Assembly (NCBI GenBank): GCA_030684475.1
Contig: JAUXWB010000328.1
Location: forward strand, 1-64,000
Direction of reading: 5' to 3'
Source: Reyranella sp.
GTDB lineage: Bacteria; Pseudomonadota; Alphaproteobacteria; Reyranellales; Reyranellaceae
Length of the DNA: 64,000 nucleotides
Positions 36,556-42,905 of this stretch are shown one piece after another. Position 1 is the stretch's first letter. Each line of letters starts with the position of its first letter. The notes under the pieces were generated by a model, which did no database searches, was not told where the DNA came from, and was given only the letters and a program-made list of their open reading frames with translations. A program made the translations under genes and the position numbers.

Positions 36556-37320
36556 TCATCCCTGGACGGCATAGCCGCCGTCGACCGTGATGGCCGCTCC
36601 GGTGACGAAATCCGATGCCGGTGCCGCCAGGAAGACCGCGATGCCGGCAAAGTCGTCGGGCACGCCCCAGCGTCCCGCCGGCGTGCGCTTCAGCACCGAT
36701 TCATGGAGACCCTGTACCTCCTCCCGCGCGCGCCGGGTGAGGGCGGTGTCGATCCATCCCGGCAGGATCGAGTTCACCTGGATGTTGTCCTTGGCCCAGG
36801 CGGTAGCCATCGCCTTGGTCATCTGCACCATACCGCCCTTGCTCGCAGCATAGGCCGTGGCGAATGCCGCGCCGAAGATCGACATCATCGAGCCGATATT
36901 GATCACCTTGCCGGCGCCGGCCTTCTTCATTTCGGGGTACGCAGCCTGGCTGCACAGGAACGCGCTGGTCAGATTGCTGTCGAGGACCTTGTGCCACTCC
37001 GCCGCCATGAAGTCCTGCGGCTGCTTGCGGATGCTCATGCCGGCATTGTTGACCAGGATGTCCAGCCGGCCGTGCCGCTTGACCGTGTCGGCAATCAGGG
37101 CCCGGCACGAGTCCTCCTTCAGAACGTCGACGGCAATCGCGCTGGTCGTTGCGCCAAGATTTTGGATTTCCTTCACAGCGGCGGCGTTCTTGGCCGCGTC
37201 GCGCCCGGCGACGACGATCGTGGCGCCGGCTGCGGCCATGCCTTTCGCCATTCCGAGGCCGATGCCGCCATTGCCGCCGGTAACGACGGCCACACGGCCG
37301 GAAAGATCGAAAAGCTTCAT
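36556..37320 (-). CDS. short-chain dehydrogenase/reductase (SDR, gluconate 5-dehydrogenase-like)
   Basis: A 254-residue classical SDR. The cofactor motif TGGNGGIGLGMAKGMA is at residue 13, NNAGMSIRK near 89, and the catalytic Tyr-Lys in YAASKGGMVQMTKAMA near residue 155. VTGAAITVDGGYAVQG is the usual SDR C-terminus. The closest characterised relatives by pattern are gluconate 5-dehydrogenase and KduD-type enzymes, but the substrate is not determined by sequence. Start ATG 37320 has a strong GGAGGGGGAAC ahead. It is convergent with the copy-A exported protein and divergent from the stress lipoprotein. Confidence 0.88.
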   Translation of the reverse strand: MKLFDLSGRVAVVTGGNGGIGLGMAKGMAAAGATIVVAGRDAAKNAAAVKEIQNLGATTSAIAVDVLKEDSCRALIADTVKRHGRLDILVNNAGMSIRKQPQDFMAAEWHKVLDSNLTSAFLCSQAAYPEMKKAGAGKVINIGSMMSIFGAAFATAYAASKGGMVQMTKAMATAWAKDNIQVNSILPGWIDTALTRRAREEVQGLHESVLKRTPAGRWGVPDDFAGIAVFLAAPASDFVTGAAITVDGGYAVQG

Positions 37321-37365
37321 CGTCGTTCCCCCTCCTTCGATAGGCATCCTGTATAGCGGACCGAC

Positions 37366-37390
37366 GCAACCCGAAACAGCTCAGACCGTT
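37366..37390 (+). promoter_or_regulatory. sigma-EcfG-like promoter, site 1
   Basis: GCAAC (37366-37370), 16 bases, CGTT (37387-37390). It lies 41 bases before ATG 37432. It matches the same spacing and sequence seen at seven other places in this island. Confidence 0.75.
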
Positions 37391-37431
37391 GGATTCGCCA
37401 AGCGGCGCTTCGCCGCCGACGGAGGTTGAAC

Positions 37432-37743
37432 ATGATGAAGCAGGCCATGGTGCTTGTCCTGGTGAGCCTTGCCGCGGGTGCGTGCGCGGTTGAGCATCGG
37501 ACCGTGGTTGTTTCCGACGATCCGTGCACGAGCTATGGATTCACGGCATCCTCGGCGGACTATGCACGCTGCCAGCAGCGCGTTGCCGATCAGCGACGCT
37601 ACGGTCGCATGACTGTGGGCTACAGCGAGTCGCAGATCGTGGCCAACTCGCAGGCCGCTTGTGTGTCGTACGGCATTCCGCGTGGTACAGCGCATTACGA
37701 CCGGTGCGTTCAGAACGAGGTCGCGGCCCGCCGTCCAGCCTGA
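37432..37743 (+). CDS. small cysteine-containing lipoprotein
   Basis: A 103-residue exported lipoprotein. The signal peptide MMKQAMVLVLVSLAAGACAV contains the lipobox AGAC. The mature part holds two similar units: DPCTSYGFTASSADYARCQQRV and AACVSYGIPRGTAHYDRCVQNEV. They share the pattern C-x-S-Y-G-(F/I), spacer, Y-(A/D)-R-C, an internal duplication. Start ATG 37432 (or 37435) follows GGAGG. A sigma-EcfG-like promoter lies just upstream, so stress induction is predicted. I recognise no named family. Confidence 0.75.
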   Translation: MMKQAMVLVLVSLAAGACAVEHRTVVVSDDPCTSYGFTASSADYARCQQRVADQRRYGRMTVGYSESQIVANSQAACVSYGIPRGTAHYDRCVQNEVAARRPA

Positions 37744-37773
37744 ACCAACGGCGGAAAACGAAGCAGCGGATGG

Positions 37774-38049
37774 CTACGGCCCGGACTTGTTGGGCGCGCC
37801 GTCTTCCGGAAGATCCTCGACGTTGAGGCTCTTCTGGGCCTTCTTGACCTCGGCGAACAGGCTGTGCTCACCGCCGCCCATGCCTTCTTCGCTCGCGACC
37901 TGGAGAAGACGGGCGTCGAGTTCCCACTGCTTGAGGATTTTAGTCTTTTCGGCCCGGTCGAGATCGGAGCTGTCGACGACATCGCCGGGGGACTTGAACA
38001 CGCTGCTCGGGCTCGTCAGCGCCTTCTTCTTCTCGTCGCTGGTCAACAT
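37774..38049 (-). CDS. small soluble stress-regulon protein, unknown function
   Basis: A 91-residue, highly charged, probably helical cytoplasmic protein. The central part RAEKTKILKQWELDARLLQVAS (residues 32-53) looks like a short conserved helical segment, followed by a Gly-rich turn and SLFAEVKKAQKSLNVEDL. No membrane segment or cysteine is present. It is preceded by the only perfect GGAAC-N16-CGTT promoter in the set, 26 bases ahead of ATG 38049. It lies downstream of nepR on the same strand, but its own promoter suggests independent transcription. Confidence 0.7.
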   Translation of the reverse strand: MLTSDEKKKALTSPSSVFKSPGDVVDSSDLDRAEKTKILKQWELDARLLQVASEEGMGGGEHSLFAEVKKAQKSLNVEDLPEDGAPNKSGP

Positions 38050-38075
38050 GGCGGCCTCATCTCGTGAACTCCGAC

Positions 38076-38100
38076 AACGGGAGGGCCCGGCCGGGGTTCC
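38076..38100 (-). promoter_or_regulatory. sigma-EcfG promoter, site 2 (perfect consensus)
   Basis: On the minus strand, GGAAC (38100-38096), 16 bases, CGTT (38079-38076). This equals the published EcfG/SigT-type consensus exactly and sits 26 bases before the start of the 37774-38049 gene, just behind nepR. Confidence 0.85.
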
Positions 38101-38106
38101 GCAACG

Positions 38107-38343
38107 CTACTTCTTGCTGAGCGGTTCCCGACGCGCGTCACTCTTCGACTTATTCGTCTTGGTGGCGTCGCGGTCGATCAGATTGAGCAGATCGGACGGT
38201 AGTGGTTCGCTCGCGATCTCGTCGTACATCGCGTGCAGCTGCTTCTGCAGCCAAAGGTCGAACGGACGCTCGTTGGGAACCCTCATGCGGGGCCGGGCCG
38301 TCTCGGCGGTCCGGCCGCCACGCGGTTTGTCGTCATCTGCCAT
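38107..38343 (-). CDS. nepR: NepR family anti-sigma factor
   Basis: A 78-residue anti-sigma factor. In alphaproteobacteria, NepR sequesters EcfG until phosphorylated PhyR takes NepR away. The diagnostic helix is FDLWLQKQLHAMYDEIASEP then LPSDLLNLIDR (residues about 28-58). It is flanked by disordered basic tails (KPRGGRTAETARPR and KTNKSKSDARR), as in known NepR proteins. ATG 38343 was preferred over the track's GTG 38409. It is directly downstream of ecfG on the same strand (127-base gap), and phyR lies divergently 2 kb away. Confidence 0.88.
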   Translation of the reverse strand: MADDDKPRGGRTAETARPRMRVPNERPFDLWLQKQLHAMYDEIASEPLPSDLLNLIDRDATKTNKSKSDARREPLSKK

Positions 38344-38470
38344 GACGCACTTTCGTTCGAAGGCAGACCACTCCACGGGGTCCACTCCGGTCCATTGCTC
38401 TCTCCCCACAGCGTTTGCCGACTATGCCACACTTTCGAACCCTACGTAAAAGCGATGCTCCACCGCGGGC

Positions 38471-39046
38471 TCAGATGTTGGCGGAAGCAGCGTCGGAAGC
38501 CGGGGTCTCGTCGCCATCGGCGATGTCGGACGGTTGCGGCTGTACGTCACCGTCGATCAGCAGACTCTCCAGGCGGTCACGCGCGCGCGAAATACGGCTC
38601 TTCACCGTTCCCACGGACACGCCGGTATGTTCGGCAATGACGTCGTAGGGCAGGCCCTCCACGACGGCCAGCAGCAGAGCCTCGCGCTGCGTTGGCGCCA
38701 GCTTGGAGAATGCGGCCAGGAACTCACGCATGATGAGGCCGCTCTCCTGATGCGGCGGATGCGAAAGCGACTCGGCGACCGTCGTGTCGACCGGCACGGT
38801 CGGGCGCAAGCGCCGCAGACCGGAAATGAATTCGTTGCGTTGAATGCGGAACAGCCAGGCGGCGAGATTGGTGCCGGGCTGGAAGCTTTGGCGGCCGGCC
38901 AGCGCCTTGATCACCGTGTCATGAACCAGATCGTCGGCGGAGTCGCGGTTGCGCGTCAGCGACAGGGCGTAGATGCGCAGTCGCGGTAGGACGGCGGTAA
39001 GCTGTTCGTGGAAATCAGTGCTGGTCGTCGAAATATCGATGGCCAT
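38471..39046 (-). CDS. ecfG: EcfG-type general stress sigma factor
   Basis: A 191-residue ECF sigma factor. Region 2 is LPRLRIYALSLTRNRDSADD followed by LVHDTVIKAL and NLAAWLFRIQRNEFISGLRR (residues 18-80). Region 4 is LAPTQREALLLAVVEGLPYD then VIAEHTGVSVGTVKSRISRAR (residues about 115-155). It has no zinc anti-sigma partner; nepR follows downstream as in ecfG loci. ATG 39046 has GAGGAGA upstream. A GTAAC-N17-CGTT element 36 bases before the start suggests autoregulation. The Ser/Asp/Pro-rich tail after residue 160 is variable. Confidence 0.9.
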   Translation of the reverse strand: MAIDISTTSTDFHEQLTAVLPRLRIYALSLTRNRDSADDLVHDTVIKALAGRQSFQPGTNLAAWLFRIQRNEFISGLRRLRPTVPVDTTVAESLSHPPHQESGLIMREFLAAFSKLAPTQREALLLAVVEGLPYDVIAEHTGVSVGTVKSRISRARDRLESLLIDGDVQPQPSDIADGDETPASDAASANI

Positions 39047-39082
39047 GAGCTTCTCCTCGCAAGACCGTGGTCGTCCTGAAGT

Positions 39083-39108
39083 AACGCCCAAGGAGGCAAA
39101 GAGGTTAC
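39083..39108 (-). promoter_or_regulatory. sigma-EcfG-like promoter, site 3 (ecfG autoregulation)
   Basis: On the minus strand, GTAAC (39108-39104), 17 bases, CGTT (39086-39083). It differs from GGAAC-N17-CGTT at one base and lies 36 bases before the ecfG start codon. Confidence 0.6.
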
Positions 39109-39158
39109 ATCACCCTCAGTCTCCGATAACACATTGAAATTGATGAAATTTTTCCCGG

Positions 39159-39629
39159 TCACTCATTCAGTTTCCTGGCCAACTGCCTACGCGCTCGTGA
39201 AACCCGAACCTTGAGTGTGCCGATCGTACAGCCGCACAATCGCGCGGCTTCCTCGTAGGAGAAACCGCTGGCGCCGACGAGGATAAGGGCTTCGCGAGCC
39301 TGAGCGCTGAGTTGCCACAAGGCTGCGGACAATTCCTTGACGGCCAGTGCTGCTTCCGGATTGTCGATTGCTACGAGCGGCGCCGCCTGCTCGGTGTCGA
39401 TTGGTGTCGGTCGACGGCTCTGCGTACGCAAATCAGAATAGAAGCGGTTGCGCATGATGGTGAACATCCAGCCCTTGAGGTTCGTGCCCGGTTCGAACTG
39501 ATGCTGCTTGTTGAGCGCAGCCACGATGGTGTTCTGCACGAGATCGTCGGCGGCTTCACGCTCGCGGCACATGAAGCGGGCGAAGGCGCGCAAGTCTGGA
39601 AGTAGCGCTACGATGTCGTCCGTTATCAT
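39159..39629 (-). CDS. second EcfG-like ECF sigma factor
   Basis: A 156-residue ECF sigma factor, compact and tail-less. Region 2 is LPDLRAFARFMCREREAADD then LVQNTIVAAL and TNLKGWMFTIMRNRFYSDLR (residues 10-68). Region 4 is LSAQAREALILVGASGFSYE then EAARLCGCTIGTLKVRVSRAR (residues 107-148). It is similar to the neighbouring ecfG product in length and layout and lies 112 bases upstream on the same strand. Paralogous EcfG copies are common in alphaproteobacteria. No sigma-EcfG-like promoter was found directly ahead of it. Confidence 0.87.
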   Translation of the reverse strand: MITDDIVALLPDLRAFARFMCREREAADDLVQNTIVAALNKQHQFEPGTNLKGWMFTIMRNRFYSDLRTQSRRPTPIDTEQAAPLVAIDNPEAALAVKELSAALWQLSAQAREALILVGASGFSYEEAARLCGCTIGTLKVRVSRARRQLARKLNE

Positions 39630-39723
39630 CGAGCCGGCAAAATCCTCGCATCCTGCGCTCCGTCGAGCGTCCGTCGCTCAATGTGGGCATTCACAACGGC
39701 CCGCGCCAAGGAAAAGCCCACAG

Positions 39724-39748
39724 GCAACCAGCCGGCCACGCTAGCGTT
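39724..39748 (+). promoter_or_regulatory. sigma-EcfG-like promoter, site 4
   Basis: GCAAC (39724-39728), 16 bases, CGTT (39745-39748), 45 bases before the csbD-like start at 39794. Confidence 0.75.
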
Positions 39749-39793
39749 ATTCCCGGATCGACGAACACGCCCCCAATCCGAAAGGAACGCGTC

Positions 39794-39991
39794 ATGAACT
39801 GGGACAGAATCGAAGGCAACTGGAAGCAGGTCGCAGGCAAGGTCAAGGAGCAGTGGGGCAAGCTCACCGATGACGACGTGACCGTGATCGGCGGCAAGCA
39901 GGACCAACTGGTCGGACGCATCCAGGAACGCTATGGCATCGCGAAGGACGAAGCCGAACGCCAAGTCAATTCCTGGATGAGCCGCCTGTAG
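39794..39991 (+). CDS. CsbD family stress protein (cytoplasmic)
   Basis: A 65-residue CsbD-like protein: MNWDRIEGNWKQVAGKVKEQ, WGKLTDDDVTVIGGKQDQLV, then GRIQERYGIAKDEAERQV. CsbD proteins are induced by general stress sigma factors in many bacteria, with no proven molecular role. Start ATG 39794 with AAAGGAAC ahead. A GCAAC-N16-CGTT promoter lies upstream. A second, exported CsbD-like protein is encoded at 45798, with the segment KEQWGKLTDDDxxxIxGxxDQLxGxIQxRYGI shared. Confidence 0.92.
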   Translation: MNWDRIEGNWKQVAGKVKEQWGKLTDDDVTVIGGKQDQLVGRIQERYGIAKDEAERQVNSWMSRL

Positions 39992-40133
39992 AACGGACGA
40001 CCGTGCCGGCTCCGGGCGATAAATCACTTGGACACAGATCCGTCTGAAAACGGGCGACTAGTCTGAACCTCGCCGACCAGGCAGCCATTGTATTTCCACA
40101 TTCGGTGAGTGGATTAGCAGTGAGGGGACGATT

Positions 40134-40217
40134 ATGGGACGCGCGGCGGTGCTGTAGCTTCTTGGGGTTCCCATTCCCGTTTTGCTCCTGATGTGGGCAC
40201 TGGGTTGGCTGCATTGA
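40134..40217 (+). pseudogene. 27-codon hydrophobic mini-protein gene interrupted by an amber codon
   Basis: From ATG 40134 (with GAGGGGACG ahead) the frame reads MGRAAVL, then TAG, then LLGVPIPVLLLMWALGWLH and TGA. The second half looks like the tiny LLGxPIPxxxLLW membrane peptides that I recall being common in alphaproteobacteria, usually with Trp where the stop is (TGG to TAG). It sits in the 370-base gap between csbD and phyR, which holds nothing else I can support. It could be a damaged small gene, or coding may begin after the stop codon. Confidence 0.45.
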
Positions 40218-40361
40218 GGACCCGCTTCTCTTACGGGTCACGCGAGAGGGCAGGGTGCGCCTCTGGATAACCATACTGTGCATGCCCTATGGTCGAGACA
40301 GCGGTATCCAGCTGGTATGTTCAAGCGATTGCCTGAGACTCGCCGATAGAGGGAGAGCACC

Positions 40362-41162
40362 GTGCCAGACGAGTCCGTGACGAAGAATTTGTCGGAGTCG
40401 ATCACCAAGACGCTGCCGTTTCTACGGCGCTATGCAAGAGCCGTCAGTGGGTCGCAGCGGCGAGGGGACGAGTGGGTCAGACTTTGCGCCGAAGTCGCGG
40501 TGCGACAGCCGGAACTCATCGCCCAAACCGCAGACACAAAACTGGGCGTCTTCAAACTATTCCACAGCCTTCAGCAGCCATTCGGCGGACTGGAGGATCG
40601 CGCCTCGGGCGCCGACAGCGTCAGCGGTCGTCTCAAGGAATCCCTGACAGACATGGCCGACCTGCCGCGCCAAGTGCTGTTGCTGACGGTCCTTGAGGGC
40701 TTCACCGTGGGTGATGCGGCGGAAATTCTCGGCATCGACATCCAGGCGGCTGAACGCGGCCTCGAGGAGGCACGCCAGGAATTGCAACGCGTAGCGTCGG
40801 TTCGCGTACTGGTGATCGAGGACGAGGCCATCATCGCGCTCGACGTCGCCGACATCGTTCGCAATGCCGGGCACGAAGTCGTGGGCATCGCGGCAACGGA
40901 GAAGGCAGCGGTCGAACTTGCTCGCGCGCATTCGCCCCACCTTGTGCTTGCCGACATCCAGCTGCGCGGTGCGGACAGTGGCATCTCCGCAGTCAACGAA
41001 ATCATGCGGGCGATGACGGTTCCGGTCATCTTCGTCACCGGATTTCCGGAACGGCTGCTGACCGGCAAGCGGGTCGAGCCGGCCTTTGTCATTTCAAAGC
41101 CGTTCGATCCTGATCTCCTTCGCGCCGCGATCGCCCAGGCACTCCACACCGTCTCGATCTGA
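40362..41162 (+). CDS. phyR: PhyR-type response regulator (anti-anti-sigma factor)
   Basis: A 266-residue hybrid of an ECF-sigma-like domain (residues 1-135) and a C-terminal receiver (residues 146-264). This is the inverted architecture unique to PhyR. The sigma-like half ends with LPRQVLLLTVLEGFTVGDAA then EILGIDIQAAERGLEEARQE. The receiver has VIEDEAIIALDVADIV, the phospho-acceptor in HLVLADIQLRGADSG (near residue 195), FVTGFPERL and the lysine in FVISKPF. When phosphorylated it binds NepR and frees EcfG. The start is GTG 40362 after GGGAGAG. The kinase gene follows after 15 bases. Confidence 0.93.
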   Translation: MPDESVTKNLSESITKTLPFLRRYARAVSGSQRRGDEWVRLCAEVAVRQPELIAQTADTKLGVFKLFHSLQQPFGGLEDRASGADSVSGRLKESLTDMADLPRQVLLLTVLEGFTVGDAAEILGIDIQAAERGLEEARQELQRVASVRVLVIEDEAIIALDVADIVRNAGHEVVGIAATEKAAVELARAHSPHLVLADIQLRGADSGISAVNEIMRAMTVPVIFVTGFPERLLTGKRVEPAFVISKPFDPDLLRAAIAQALHTVSI

Positions 41163-41177
41163 ACCCGGCGCGGCCCG

Positions 41178-42905
41178 ATGTCGGCTCGGCGGTCGCTGCG
41201 CACAAAGCTGGTTCTCTTTGTGACCGTCGCGGTTTTGCCGGTTCTTGGGCTGGCAATCTGGGAGGCCGACAGCGACTTGCGAAAGACCGAGCGGCAGCGC
41301 ACCGAAGCCGTTGCGGCGGCGGCCGAGCTTGCCGTTGGGCGCTATCTGGTGCTGATCGAGGGAACGCGACGGCTGTTGGTGGCGGCCTGCTCCGATGACG
41401 CCGTATGGAAAAGTGCGCGACCCGAGGCCACCCAGTCCGATATCACCGGCTGCGAGATCTATCTCAACCGGGTCCTGAAAGCATTTCCGACCGACTACTC
41501 TTCGGCGCTCGTGACCGACAACGGAGGGATCGCCCGCTGCTCGATCACCGCAACGGCGGTCGGCATGGGTTTCTCCGACCGGGAGATATTCCAGCGGGTT
41601 CGGCGGACCAAGGAATTTTCGCTTGGAACCCAGGTCGCGAGCCGGGTGACGGCGCTCAGTGTCGTACCGGCGGCGTTGCCGATTCTGCGCGGCGCCGAGT
41701 TCGGCGGCATGTGCGCCATCGGCATTTCGCTCAGAAGCCTGGCGGACACGGTATCGACCTTGCCCGCGGAGGGCAAAATCGCGGTGACGCTGGTCGATCG
41801 CTCCGGTGCGTCGATCAGCGGCAACGTTGGAATGGGGCAGGCGCTGCCGGTTGCGACCCGCGTCGCAGCGGCCATTGTCGGCGGTCAGACGACTTTTGCG
41901 GACTACGGCCAGGACGGAACACTCTACGAATTCAGCATACTGCCCTTGTTTGGAAGTGCCATGTTTGCTGTCGCCGCGGCGCCGGCAATGGATGGCCTTG
42001 CGGTCCTGGCGCGTGCGGCAGATGGGCCTTTGTTCGTTGCACTGACCCTTCTCGTGGCGCTCATCGCAGTCTGGTTCGGCGCCGACCGTTGGTGCGTTCG
42101 GCCGCTGCACTACATTCGGGACTTCGCCAGCAAGGTTGCTCGTGGCGAGCCGGGAAATCTCGCACCGCTGCATCCCTGGACCCTCGAGTTGGCATCGGTC
42201 GGCGAGGGGGTAACAGCCATGGCCGGGGCCATTGCCAGCCGCGAGTCCGAACTGCGAGCGGGACTGGAGCAGCGCGACCACATGCTTCGCGAGATTCACC
42301 ACAGGGTGAAGAACAACCTGCAGATGATCTCCAGCCTGCTCAACCTGCAGGCCGGCGAGATCCGTTCGCCGCGCATCCGCCGTTTCTTCAGCGATGCCCA
42401 GAACCGGGTTCTCGCCCTCTCGATCCTGCATCGGCACCTTTATGAGAGAACCAGTTGGGTCCTGGTCGATTTCCAGCGATTCATCAGCGATCTGGTGCGT
42501 CAAATCTCGGTTGGAAACGCCGACGGCAATCGTTCACCGCCGCGCTTTCATATCCGTGCCCCGATCATGGCGGTCGGACCCGATACCGCCATTCCCGTCG
42601 GTCTGATCGTGACCGAAGTCGTAGGCAGTGCCCTGGATCACGATTTCAGTGGCACCGCCTCGCCCGAGATTCGGATCGAGGCGGTTGAAAGTGAGGGGCA
42701 GGTCACTTTCGTTATCGAGGACAACGGGCAGGACAGGAACGATGGGTCGGTCCGGCCAGGCGGCCGGGGCGTGTTCGGCCTGACGCTGATCCGAGGGTTG
42801 GCAATGCAACTCGGCGGCGAAGTGACGATAGCCTCGCGCGACGGTGGCGGGACGCGGGTCGTCGTGACTTTCCCGATGGCGAAGGAGCCGGCAGCCGATG
42901 GCTAG
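41178..42905 (+). CDS. membrane sensor histidine kinase, HisKA_2 family, with degenerate N-box
   Basis: A 575-residue kinase, the likely input to PhyR. TM1 is at residues 9-29, followed by an extracytoplasmic sensor of about 250 residues (dCache-like by size) with two or more cysteines. TM2 is near 283-303 and a HAMP-like linker follows. The phospho-acceptor block is LREIHHRVKNNLQMISSLLN near residue 372. The ATPase part has IEDNGQD and a G-box (GVFGLTLIRGLAMQLGG). The N-box reads GLIVTEVVGSALDHDF, where related kinases have NELVTNALKHAF, so the Mg-binding Asn is Ser here. The stop overlaps the next kinase gene by eight bases. Confidence 0.87.
   Translation: MSARRSLRTKLVLFVTVAVLPVLGLAIWEADSDLRKTERQRTEAVAAAAELAVGRYLVLIEGTRRLLVAACSDDAVWKSARPEATQSDITGCEIYLNRVLKAFPTDYSSALVTDNGGIARCSITATAVGMGFSDREIFQRVRRTKEFSLGTQVASRVTALSVVPAALPILRGAEFGGMCAIGISLRSLADTVSTLPAEGKIAVTLVDRSGASISGNVGMGQALPVATRVAAAIVGGQTTFADYGQDGTLYEFSILPLFGSAMFAVAAAPAMDGLAVLARAADGPLFVALTLLVALIAVWFGADRWCVRPLHYIRDFASKVARGEPGNLAPLHPWTLELASVGEGVTAMAGAIASRESELRAGLEQRDHMLREIHHRVKNNLQMISSLLNLQAGEIRSPRIRRFFSDAQNRVLALSILHRHLYERTSWVLVDFQRFISDLVRQISVGNADGNRSPPRFHIRAPIMAVGPDTAIPVGLIVTEVVGSALDHDFSGTASPEIRIEAVESEGQVTFVIEDNGQDRNDGSVRPGGRGVFGLTLIRGLAMQLGGEVTIASRDGGGTRVVVTFPMAKEPAADG

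Noticed and set aside
40060-40090. TGAAC-N17-CATT ahead of the amber-containing mini-gene
   Set aside because: Two mismatches to the EcfG consensus; too weak to support.
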